A stretch of 64,000 bases of DNA, from NCBI GenBank assembly GCA_947496465.1, contig CANMCX010000002.1, positions 744,001-808,000 of the forward strand, given 5' to 3'. This stretch comes from Marinifilum_A sediminis (GTDB taxonomy: Bacteria; Bacteroidota; Bacteroidia; Bacteroidales; Marinifilaceae). The notes beneath the pieces were generated by a model. That model searched no databases. It was not told the DNA's origin and saw only the letters and a program-made list of their open reading frames with translations. Below, in pieces: positions 1 through 7,711 of the stretch (its first letter is position 1; each line of letters starts with the position of its first letter). The translations under genes were made by a program, and so were the position numbers.

Positions 1-48
1 TAATTAATACTTTCATTTTATTTAAGGATAAAGTAAACAAAGGTAAGG

Positions 49-621
49 CTAGATCAATGCTGATTTTTCAATGAAAAATGGATTTTCTGTTTCTGCTAAA
101 GCCTTTAACTCTTTGTCTTTTCCCGAAAGTTGTATTTCCTCAACTGCAATTTGCCAATCAACTGCAATTTCTTCATCGTTCCAAGCAATACCAGAATCAT
201 AATTGGGTGCATACCAATTGTCTACCTTGTAAGCAAAAATTGCTTTTTCGCTTAACACAACAAAACCATGAGCAAAACCTCTTGGCACAAACAACTGTCG
301 TTTGTTTTCGCCTGTTAGGCTTACGGCAACGTATTTTTTGTAGGTTGCTGAACCTTCTCGCAAATCTACTGCAACATCTAAAACTTCACCTTCTACGCAA
401 CGAACTAGTTTCGCCTGATTAAAAGGAGGTTTTTGAAAATGCAATCCACGCAATATGCCTCTTGATGATTTTGATTCATTGTCCTGAACAAAATTAACTG
501 CGCCTATATTTTCTTCAAACTCTTTCTGATTAAAAGATTCGAAAAAGTAACCTCTTTCATCACCAAATACATTTGGTTCTAGTATGATGACCTCGGGTAT
601 ATCTGTAGGTATAAAATTCAT
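49..621 (-). CDS. rfbC: dTDP-4-dehydrorhamnose 3,5-epimerase
   Basis: RmlC epimerises C3 and C5 of dTDP-4-keto-6-deoxyglucose on the way to dTDP-L-rhamnose, in the cytoplasm. The 190-residue protein has the normal family length and covers the whole cupin fold. The N-terminal GDERGYFFESF stretch (20-30), the catalytic His in RGLHFQ (H61), the PRGFAHGF strand (113-120) and a Tyr at 131, where the family has its catalytic Tyr, are all visible. It lies 165 bp downstream of rfbA on the same strand. rfbB and rfbD are not seen and may lie to the left of the window. Identification is firm. Confidence 0.95.
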   Translation of the reverse strand: MNFIPTDIPEVIILEPNVFGDERGYFFESFNQKEFEENIGAVNFVQDNESKSSRGILRGLHFQKPPFNQAKLVRCVEGEVLDVAVDLREGSATYKKYVAVSLTGENKRQLFVPRGFAHGFVVLSEKAIFAYKVDNWYAPNYDSGIAWNDEEIAVDWQIAVEEIQLSGKDKELKALAETENPFFIEKSALI

Positions 622-785
622 AGTTTTCTTGTTTAACCACTTACTAATTCAAAATATCTTTAAAAAAAGTAACCACTAAATACACAAATGCACACAATTT
701 TTTAAAGTGTCGTTTTTTTAAAGAAGATGAACAGAATTTAATTTGTGAAAATCTGAGAAATTTATGGTTAAAACTATTTTTCAGA

Positions 786-1664
786 TTACTTGTTTTCAAC
801 TAGATTCAATAAATATTGACCGTAGCCGTTCTTCTTCAAAGGCTCAGCTAATTTTAGTACTTGATCCGCATCAATATAACCCATGTTATAGGCAATTTCC
901 TCTAAGCAAGCTACTTTTAAGCCTTGTCGGGTTTCAATAGTTTCGACAAATCGACTTGCATCCAAAAGTGATTCATGGGTTCCGGTATCTAACCAGGCAA
1001 ATCCACGTCCCATCAATTCAACACTCAAATTGTCTTTATCTAAATAGTCCTGATTGACTGTTGTAATTTCCAACTCTCCCCGTTTCGAAGGCTTGATATT
1101 TTTTGCAACTTCGATCACAGAATTGGGGTAGAAATAAAGCCCTACAACCGCATAATTCGACTTTGGCTGTTCGGGTTTCTCCTCAATAGTCGTTACAGCT
1201 CCATCTTCGTTAAAAGTACAAACACCATATCGTTCAGGATCATTAACCCAGTAACCAAACACAGAAGCTTTCTTCTCTTCAGACACTTTATTCACGGCAT
1301 TTTTCAACAATCCTGAAAATCCGTGCCCATAAAAGATATTATCTCCCAGTACCAAACACACATCATCATCTCCAATAAATTCTTCACCAATCAAAAAGGC
1401 CTGTGCTAATCCATCTGGGCTTGGTTGTTCCTTATATTCCAACTTCAGTCCAAAATCCTCACCTGTTCCCAAAAGTTTTTCGAAATTCGGAAGATCTTCG
1501 GGTGTCGAAATAATCAAGATCTCTTTAATACCTGCCAACATTAAAACAGATAATGGATAATAGATCATTGGTTTATCGTAAATAGGCAATAACTGTTTAG
1601 AAACTCCTTTGGTAATGGGATATAGTCTTGTTCCGCTTCCTCCTGCTAGTATGATACCTTTCAT
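786..1664 (-). CDS. rfbA: glucose-1-phosphate thymidylyltransferase
   Basis: RmlA joins dTTP and glucose-1-phosphate to give dTDP-glucose, the first step of dTDP-rhamnose and other dTDP-deoxysugar pathways. At 292 residues it is full length. The nucleotide-binding signature LAGGSGTRLYP is at residues 6-16, followed by the KQLLPIYDKPMI segment; EEKPEQPKSNYAVVGLYFY carries further active-site residues. It is upstream of rfbC on the same strand, which is the usual pairing. The 165-bp gap to rfbC has no clear terminator, so co-transcription is plausible. Confidence 0.96.
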   Translation of the reverse strand: MKGIILAGGSGTRLYPITKGVSKQLLPIYDKPMIYYPLSVLMLAGIKEILIISTPEDLPNFEKLLGTGEDFGLKLEYKEQPSPDGLAQAFLIGEEFIGDDDVCLVLGDNIFYGHGFSGLLKNAVNKVSEEKKASVFGYWVNDPERYGVCTFNEDGAVTTIEEKPEQPKSNYAVVGLYFYPNSVIEVAKNIKPSKRGELEITTVNQDYLDKDNLSVELMGRGFAWLDTGTHESLLDASRFVETIETRQGLKVACLEEIAYNMGYIDADQVLKLAEPLKKNGYGQYLLNLVENK

Positions 1665-1738
1665 TGATGTTATATTGTTAATCGTTTATATTTTATAGTA
1701 ATGAGTATAGGAATATTGATATTACCATAGATTTATGG

Positions 1739-2785
1739 CTAACTTAAGTTTTTCCAATACCATTCTGTAGCTTCCTGAATCCCCTCTTTTATTGAAAATT
1801 TAGGATCATAACCAAGCAATGTACGCCCCTTTTCAATGGAAGCCAAAGAGTGAGGAATGTCTCCTGCACGTGTAGGTCCATGAATAATTTCAACATTTGC
1901 AATGTCTGAATCGAAAGTAGAAAGGTTTCTTTTTAAAACATCAATTAATTCCTGTATATCGGTGCGCTCTCCAAACGCAACGTTGAAAACTTCAGACAAA
2001 GTTTCATCTGTTCGCGAATCAACCGAATGTTTTTGATAATAAAGCTGCGCTTTATCGCGAATTAAATCGGTTGGTGTAATGGCAGCTAATTGATTGGCTT
2101 GTATCACGTTGTCAATGTAGGTAAAGTCACGAGAAAAAGTACCGTCTCCATTGATCACCGGTGATTCATGATCCATTAACTTCTTTACAAACAAAGGAAT
2201 GACGGCAGCATAAGCGCCATTCGGATCCTGGCGTCTGCCAAAAACATTGAAATAACGCAAACCGATAGTTTCAATGCCATATAAATCGCTAAAATTCTTA
2301 GCATAAAGCTCATCCACATACTTAGTAATGGCGTAAGGCGAAAGGGCAACTCCAATCTTGTGCTCCACTTTTGGCAGTACTTTTGAGTCGCCATAAGTAG
2401 AAGAAGAGGCAGCATAAACAAAGCGCTTTACTCCTGCCTCTTTAGCAGCAAACAGAATCTTGACAAAACCACCAATATTCACATCTGTAGCAGTCATTGG
2501 GTCAACAATAGAACGTGGCACAGAACCTAGAGCTGCCTGGTGCAGCACATAGTCCACACCTACTACTGCTTTTTGGCAATCCTCGTAATTCCGTATGTCC
2601 CCTTCAATAAGAGTAAAGTTAGGCTTGCTAAGGAATGGTTCTATATTATGGCGATGCCCCGTCATAAAATTATCCAGGCAAACGACTTCATTATTTTGTT
2701 CAAGGAGCGCTTCGCATAGGTTGGAACCGATAAAACCGGCGCCTCCAGTTACTAAAACCTTTGAATTATTTATTGTTCTTTCCAT
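1739..2785 (-). CDS. UDP-GlcNAc/UDP-GlcNAcA C4-epimerase, WbpP/TviC-like SDR
   Basis: An extended short-chain dehydrogenase that most resembles the UDP-N-acetylglucosamine(uronate) 4-epimerases WbpP/TviC. The NAD-binding GGAGFIG motif is near residues 14-20 and the catalytic YAITK (Y151, K155) follows. The next upstream gene is a WbpO/TviB-like dehydrogenase, so the pair probably makes UDP-GalNAcA for the polysaccharide. The frame is open to 2863, but its first 26 codons are read through a perfect palindrome and do not look like protein. The ATG at 2785, giving MERTINNSKVLVTGG, is the normal family start. Substrate is inferred from context; a general NAD-dependent epimerase cannot be excluded. 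Confidence 0.85.
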   Translation of the reverse strand: MERTINNSKVLVTGGAGFIGSNLCEALLEQNNEVVCLDNFMTGHRHNIEPFLSKPNFTLIEGDIRNYEDCQKAVVGVDYVLHQAALGSVPRSIVDPMTATDVNIGGFVKILFAAKEAGVKRFVYAASSSTYGDSKVLPKVEHKIGVALSPYAITKYVDELYAKNFSDLYGIETIGLRYFNVFGRRQDPNGAYAAVIPLFVKKLMDHESPVINGDGTFSRDFTYIDNVIQANQLAAITPTDLIRDKAQLYYQKHSVDSRTDETLSEVFNVAFGERTDIQELIDVLKRNLSTFDSDIANVEIIHGPTRAGDIPHSLASIEKGRTLLGYDPKFSIKEGIQEATEWYWKNLS

Positions 2786-2813
2786 TCTGTCTCTAATATT
2801 GCTATAAATTGCC

Positions 2814-2839
2814 CGCCTCCCGATAGCTATCGGGAGGCG
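2814..2839. repeat. 26-bp perfect palindrome
   Basis: The two 13-base halves (2814-2826 and 2827-2839) are exact reverse complements with no loop; the core is cgatagctatcg. It is GC-rich in an AT-rich neighbourhood and lies between the stop of the dehydrogenase gene and the start of the epimerase gene. It could be a REP-like dispersed palindrome or a weak intercistronic hairpin. No T-run follows on the minus strand, so it is not a standard terminator. Confidence 0.85.
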
Positions 2840-2916
2840 ATCTATTGTCCACGAATTACACAAATTGAACCAAGTTTAATTAGTGTAACTTGTCGACAGA
2901 AATAATTTGGTACTAG

Positions 2917-4206
2917 TTAAAGTCTACCGTCAACAAGTTCCTTATCCCAAATGCCCTTAATGTCGTAAATAACCGCATTGTGACCGTTACTTAACACAGA
3001 TAAATCTAGGTCTTTGAATTGATTATGTGATACGGTCAATACTACACCGTCGTATTTGTGTCCGGTGATGCTGTCAACCATATCCAACCCGTACTCTGCT
3101 TTCACCTCCGCATTATCGGCCCAAGGGTCGTACACATCTACCTGCGATCCGTAATCTTTTAGCTCACTAATCACATCAATGGCTTTGGTGTTGCGAATAT
3201 CAGGACAATTTTCTTTAAAAGTAATGCCCAATACCAATATTTTAGAATTCCTAACGGCTTGTCCTTTTTTAATCATCAACTTCACCACCTGAGAAGCAAC
3301 CCAAGCACCCATGCCATCGTTCAAACGACGCCCTGCAAGAATAATTTCAGGATTGTAACCTGTTTCTTGTGCCTTTTGCGCCAAATAGTAAGGATCAACA
3401 CCAATACAGTGCCCGCCTACCAAGCCAGGAGTAAAAGGAAGAAAGTTCCATTTTGTCCCTGCAGCTTCCAGTACCGCGCGAGTATCAATATTCATATTAC
3501 TGAAAATCTTCGCCAACTCGTTTACAAAAGCAATATTGATATCCCGTTGAGAGTTTTCAATAACTTTTGCAGCTTCGGCAATTTTGATGCTTGGTGCTAA
3601 ATGCGTACCTGCCACAATTATAGATTTGTACAACTCATCTACTTTGATACCTATTTCAGTATTGGAACCAGAAGTCACCTTTTTAATCTTGGTTACCGTA
3701 TGTTCTTTATCTCCCGGATTGATACGTTCCGGTGAGTAGCCCACAAAGAAATCTTTATTGAAGATCATTCCTGATGATTGCTCCAGAACAGGAACACAAT
3801 CCTCTTCTGTCGCACCAGGATAAACGGTAGATTCATAAACAACAATATCACCTTTAGATAGCACATCCCCAACAGTTTCCGAAGCCTTAACCAAAGGAGT
3901 TAGAACCGGACGATTATTTTTATCGGTAGGAGTAGGTACTGTAACAATGTAGTAATTGCAATTTTCAAGCTGGCTTTTTTGTGTTGTTAAAAACAAACCA
4001 TTTACATCTGTACTTTTTTCTAATAATACTGACTGCAAATTAGAATCCTCTACTTCCAGTGTTGAATCTAGACCACGATTTAATTCATCAACCCTTGATT
4101 GATTGATGTCGAAGCCAACAACAGAGAATTTCTTAGCAAATTCAACAGCTAAAGGAAGACCAACATAACCAAGACCAATTACTGCTATTTTAATATCTTT
4201 ATTCAT
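2917..4206 (-). CDS. UDP-N-acetyl-hexosamine 6-dehydrogenase, WbpO/TviB-like
   Basis: A member of the UDP-glucose/UDP-GlcNAc/GDP-mannose dehydrogenase family, which oxidises C6 of a nucleotide sugar to the uronic acid in two NAD-dependent steps. The Rossmann motif GLGYVG is at residues 11-16 and the catalytic Cys is C267 in GGHCIGVDPYYL. The GGHCIGVDPYY form and the 429-residue length fit the WbpO/TviB/WbpA branch that oxidises UDP-N-acetylhexosamines. It is only 7 bp downstream of ugd and upstream of the WbpP-like epimerase, which supports a UDP-GlcNAc to UDP-GalNAcA route. The exact substrate is an inference. Confidence 0.88.
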   Translation of the reverse strand: MNKDIKIAVIGLGYVGLPLAVEFAKKFSVVGFDINQSRVDELNRGLDSTLEVEDSNLQSVLLEKSTDVNGLFLTTQKSQLENCNYYIVTVPTPTDKNNRPVLTPLVKASETVGDVLSKGDIVVYESTVYPGATEEDCVPVLEQSSGMIFNKDFFVGYSPERINPGDKEHTVTKIKKVTSGSNTEIGIKVDELYKSIIVAGTHLAPSIKIAEAAKVIENSQRDINIAFVNELAKIFSNMNIDTRAVLEAAGTKWNFLPFTPGLVGGHCIGVDPYYLAQKAQETGYNPEIILAGRRLNDGMGAWVASQVVKLMIKKGQAVRNSKILVLGITFKENCPDIRNTKAIDVISELKDYGSQVDVYDPWADNAEVKAEYGLDMVDSITGHKYDGVVLTVSHNQFKDLDLSVLSNGHNAVIYDIKGIWDKELVDGRL

Positions 4207-4213
4207 CTCTTAA

Positions 4214-5659
4214 TTATTTACCTTTTCCAATATTATAAACCTCAAAACCTAGTTTTATTAAAAGGTCTTTATCAAAAATATTTCTACCATCAAATACAAA
4301 TGCAGGCTTCATCATTTCCTTGTAAATCTTATTCCAATCATAAGTTTTAAACTCATCCCATTCCGTTAAAATGGCTGTAGCATGAGCTGATTCCATGGCT
4401 GCATAAGGATCATTATGCACCGTCACCAAGCTTCGAACCTCATCCATAGTCATCACTTCTCCCTGCTCCACATATTGTCCCACTCTATGGGTTTGTACGT
4501 ATTCCAAATCGGCTAAAATTTGTTCCTCTGTTACCTTTGGGTCATACACATGAATTTCGGCACGATCCTGAAGTAGCTCATCTGCTACATAGATAGCAGC
4601 TGTTTCACGTGTATCGTTGGTATCTTTCTTGAAAGCCCAGCCCAGAAAGGCAATCTTTTTCCCTGATACTGTATTGAATAAGCTATCAATAATATTCTTG
4701 GCAAAACGGTGTTTTTGATAATCATTCATTTTAATTACCTGTTCCCAATAATCCGCAACTTCAGGCAAATTAAAGTGTCTACATAGGTAGACCAGATTTA
4801 GAATGTCTTTTTGAAAACAAGAGCCACCAAAACCAACGGATGATTTTAGGAATTTAGCACCAATACGAGAATCCTTACCTATCGCACGTGCAATTTCGTC
4901 CACATCAGCACCCGTTTTTTCACATAATGCAGAAATAGCGTTAATGGAAGACACGCGCTGAGCCAGGAATGCATTGGCAGTCAACTTCGACAATTCAGAA
5001 GACCAAACACGGGTTGTTACAATATTCTCTCTAGGCACCCAATTCAAGTAAACATCTACTAAAGCTTGAACTGCAGCCTCACCAGATTCTGTTTGTTCTC
5101 CACCAATTAAAAATCGATCAGGATTGTGTAAATCTTGTATTGCTGTACCTTCTGCAAGGAATTCAGGACTAGACAAGATATCAAATTTCACCCCATTACC
5201 GGTCGAATGTAAAATGGTACGCAGTGCTTCAGCTGTACGAACAGGTAGGGTTGATTTTTCTACAATAATTTTATCGTCATTCGCAACCTTTGCAATTTGA
5301 CGAGCACACAATTCAATAAACTTCAAATCTGCTGCCATCCCTTTTCCAACTCCATAAGTTTTGGTTGGAGTATTTACAGAAATAAAAATCAATTCTGCTT
5401 CTTCAATGGCTTTTTCCACATCAGTCGAGAAAGTCAGATTGCGACCGCGAGCCTCTGCGACAACATCAGCTAAACCTGGTTCGTATATTGGCAGTTTCTC
5501 CAAATCAGCAGCGTTCCAGTCTGCAATGCGCTGTTCGTTCAAATCTACTACATGAACATTGATATGCGGACATTTTTGAGCAATTACAGCCATGGTTGGG
5601 CCACCTACATAACCAGCACCTATGCAGCAGATGTTTCTGATTGATTTTACTTTGTTCAT
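4214..5659 (-). CDS. ugd: UDP-glucose 6-dehydrogenase
   Basis: Converts UDP-glucose to UDP-glucuronate for surface polysaccharide. The 481-residue protein resembles the long, eukaryote-like UGDH type. It has an N-terminal GAGYVGGPT NAD-binding motif (about residues 14-22), the EKSTLPV segment, the SPEFLAEGTA motif and the catalytic Cys C281 in FGGSCFQKD. It heads a tight gene pair with the WbpO-like dehydrogenase (7-bp gap), so two different uronic acids are probably made together. Family assignment is secure. Confidence 0.93.
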   Translation of the reverse strand: MNKVKSIRNICCIGAGYVGGPTMAVIAQKCPHINVHVVDLNEQRIADWNAADLEKLPIYEPGLADVVAEARGRNLTFSTDVEKAIEEAELIFISVNTPTKTYGVGKGMAADLKFIELCARQIAKVANDDKIIVEKSTLPVRTAEALRTILHSTGNGVKFDILSSPEFLAEGTAIQDLHNPDRFLIGGEQTESGEAAVQALVDVYLNWVPRENIVTTRVWSSELSKLTANAFLAQRVSSINAISALCEKTGADVDEIARAIGKDSRIGAKFLKSSVGFGGSCFQKDILNLVYLCRHFNLPEVADYWEQVIKMNDYQKHRFAKNIIDSLFNTVSGKKIAFLGWAFKKDTNDTRETAAIYVADELLQDRAEIHVYDPKVTEEQILADLEYVQTHRVGQYVEQGEVMTMDEVRSLVTVHNDPYAAMESAHATAILTEWDEFKTYDWNKIYKEMMKPAFVFDGRNIFDKDLLIKLGFEVYNIGKGK

Positions 5660-5742
5660 TATATGCTTTTTGTTATATTGTTTTTTATCGTCACTCGTTT
5701 ATTGGATAACTCGGCACTCAACTATTGACTTGTGAATAGTAA

Positions 5743-6864
5743 CTATTGTTCGTCTCCTTTATTCCATTGCTCCTTAATCGATCCTAGAAACTCTCGTCCG
5801 AACACCATTCCGAAACCAACAATTCCTCCAAAGAAAGTCCACATAATCAATATCATTGAACGTATTGGCTTTGTCCTCTCAAGTGGGATCGAAACCGGTT
5901 CAATTACCGTGAATACCGGCGTATCTTCTTTCACTTGAATCTTCTGAGATTCCAATTGCTTGGCCAGTTCGGTATAAACAGATGAAGCCATGGCGAACTC
6001 CGACTGCAAACGTTCCAATTGGGTTTGCGCCATGGCCGTGCTAACATTTTTATTCTGATCACGAAAGCGAGCCAGCTTATTTTGAACAGCCGTAAAAGCA
6101 GCCTCCTTCTCAATATGACGTTCCTCTACAAAAGCCATTTGATCTTTGGCCTTCTTGATCTTAAAATCCGTAATGGCTTCCTGTAATAAAATCTGAGCTC
6201 TTTGCACCATTTCAGCAGCTGGACGCGCCTCATGCATACGCGCTGATATAGACACATAACCATCCTTATCGTTCACTTCTAAAGAAAGCTGTTCAGACAA
6301 CAATTCCATCAATATTTTGTCATCTTCGGAAATAGTCAAAAGGTTATCATTTTCCTGACCACTAAGAGGAGTCAAAGCGTCGCCTTTAAGAGCACCAATA
6401 ATGACACCTGGCAATCCGATGGTGTATTTTTTGATGTAGCCCAATAATCCGGGCTTTTTAATTTCCAAATAATATTCTGCAAATGTGACCTTTTCTATTT
6501 GCCCTTCAATAGAAAGCGGTGTTTGCATTAATTCCTTTTGAAATGGAATGCTTGCTAAAATTTTAGGATAAAGAGTTGGTGGTATGTCTGACCCTCCCCC
6601 CATAGAGCCCAAATTGATACCCGCCATGGCAGCTAATCCACCTAGGCTACCGCCCAGTTTGGATCCACCTTCAGCGGATTGTGGCACCATGGTGGTAGAG
6701 GCGGTGTATTCTTTTGCTGAGAAAATGGCGATGAATAAGCCTAGTAGCATAAAGATTAGAGTTGTCTTTATAACTGTTCGGCGACCTTCCCATAGGGTCT
6801 TTGCCAATTGAATCAAATCGATCTCATCGTCGGCTTGGGTTTGTATGTTGTTGTTTTCTTGCAT
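5743..6864 (-). CDS. Wzz-type polysaccharide chain-length determinant
   Basis: An inner-membrane co-polymerase-like protein that would set polysaccharide chain length. The layout is typical: a short cytoplasmic N-terminus, a first membrane segment at about residues 30-50, a periplasmic region with a long helical, Gln/Glu-rich coiled-coil part (about 200-310), and a second membrane segment at about 337-358 preceded by a Pro-containing stretch. No C-terminal tyrosine kinase is present. The frame is open to 6924, but the extra 20 residues look like read-through of a repeat-rich upstream region. The ATG at 6864 (MQENNNIQTQADDEIDLIQL) gives the family-like start. Confidence 0.88.
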   Translation of the reverse strand: MQENNNIQTQADDEIDLIQLAKTLWEGRRTVIKTTLIFMLLGLFIAIFSAKEYTASTTMVPQSAEGGSKLGGSLGGLAAMAGINLGSMGGGSDIPPTLYPKILASIPFQKELMQTPLSIEGQIEKVTFAEYYLEIKKPGLLGYIKKYTIGLPGVIIGALKGDALTPLSGQENDNLLTISEDDKILMELLSEQLSLEVNDKDGYVSISARMHEARPAAEMVQRAQILLQEAITDFKIKKAKDQMAFVEERHIEKEAAFTAVQNKLARFRDQNKNVSTAMAQTQLERLQSEFAMASSVYTELAKQLESQKIQVKEDTPVFTVIEPVSIPLERTKPIRSMILIMWTFFGGIVGFGMVFGREFLGSIKEQWNKGDEQ

Positions 6865-7060
6865 ACTGTGTATGTTGATTTCGCGGATTTTTATATTGAT
6901 TACGCGGATTAGTACCGATTTCACTAATAAGCGTTTCTACTTTTAATCAGCGTTTATTTTTTTATTGTGTTGATAAATCTTTTATACTATTCTATTTCTA
7001 ATGTCATGCTGTCCCGACAACTGTCTGGATCAGCATCTTTTCAATCTTATGTTTTTTTTG

Positions 7061-7147
7061 TCATGCTGAGATTCCGAGATTATGAGATCCTGAGATAAAC
7101 TCAGGATGACTACGTCAGTTCAGGATGACCGCGTCAGTTAAAGATGA
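7061..7147. repeat. left copy of ~87-bp direct repeat flanking the GIY-YIG gene
   Basis: Begins tcatgctgagat, contains a gagatcctgagat segment and an aggatgac-tacgtcagtt-caggatgac block, and ends in aagatgac. A closely similar copy in the same orientation lies at 7481-7567, on the other side of the small GIY-YIG gene. Internally, inverted pieces (cctgagataaactcagg) can form a hairpin. The rest of the gap 6865-7180 holds AT-rich sequence and short cgcggatt repeats; no gene was seen in it. Confidence 0.8.
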
Positions 7148-7180
7148 CTGTATTAATTCTGGATCCTTTCCTTATTTCAT

Positions 7181-7468
7181 TTATCTAAAGTCCATTTTTA
7201 AATCTTTCAACTCAGGATTCAAACTCTTAATTAAATTCATTTTCCAATCACGTTTCCAGTTTTTCAATTGCTTTTCTCTGGCAATCGCTTCACCTATATC
7301 ATCAAATTCCTCATAATAAAGCAGGTCAATCAAGTTGTATCTTTTTGTAAACTTTGCTCCTACTCCTTCTGAATGTTCAGCCATTCTTCTATTTAAATCA
7401 GAGCTTACACCAATATACAATGTCGTTCTATTCTTATTCGACATGATATATATGTATCCTCTCTTCAT
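7181..7468 (-). CDS. small GIY-YIG domain nuclease-like protein
   Basis: A 95-residue stand-alone GIY-YIG domain. The first strand GYIYIMSN (4-11) and the second strand YIGVSSDLNRRMAEH (18-32) with its conserved Arg (R28) are present, followed by YNLIDLLYYEEF and an AREKQLKNWKR helix. Such single-domain proteins are common and often multicopy in Bacteroidota; no cellular role is established. It is not related in sense to the polysaccharide genes around it. The gene sits exactly between two near-identical direct repeats (7061-7147 and 7481-7567), suggesting that it moves or spreads with those repeats. Confidence 0.88.
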   Translation of the reverse strand: MKRGYIYIMSNKNRTTLYIGVSSDLNRRMAEHSEGVGAKFTKRYNLIDLLYYEEFDDIGEAIAREKQLKNWKRDWKMNLIKSLNPELKDLKMDFR

Positions 7469-7480
7469 TATCTTTTTTCG

Positions 7481-7567
7481 TCATGCTGAGATCCTGAGAT
7501 CCTGAGATCCTGAAACAAGTTCAGGATGACTGCGTCAGTTCAAGATGACTGCGTCAGTTCAGCATCT
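7481..7567. repeat. right copy of ~87-bp direct repeat flanking the GIY-YIG gene
   Basis: Same orientation and order of blocks as 7061-7147: tcatgctgag at 7481, repeated gagatcct units, then two aagatgac/aggatgac-tgcgtcagtt blocks. It begins 12 bp upstream of the GIY-YIG start codon. A further related fragment (gatcctgagataaactcaggatgac) follows near 7583-7607. Confidence 0.8.
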
Positions 7568-7613
7568 GTTTTTGTTTTATTTGATCCTGAGATAAACTCA
7601 GGATGACGCCCTC

Positions 7614-7651
7614 AATCCGTGTAATCCATTTTAATCCGTGTAATCCATATT
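7614..7651. repeat. 19-bp tandem repeat, two copies
   Basis: Two head-to-tail copies of aatccgtgtaatccatttt (second ending atatt) at 7614-7632 and 7633-7651. Similar cgtgtaatcc/cgcggatt words occur near 6880-6910. This is another member of the short repeat set that fills gaps in this locus. No gene is seen between 7469 and 7711. Confidence 0.75.
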
Positions 7652-7711
7652 CCAATAGATTGCTTCGGCCTACCTTCTCGCAAAGACATTTATTGAGAGA
7701 AGGAACTATAT

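Noticed and set aside
78..422. Open frame on the plus strand opposite rfbC
   Set aside because: It lies wholly opposite a well-conserved gene and its Leu/Gln-rich product has no protein-like pattern.
2786..2863. Longer start for the WbpP-like gene
   Set aside because: These codons span a perfect palindrome and add residues foreign to the family; the ATG at 2785 gives the family start.
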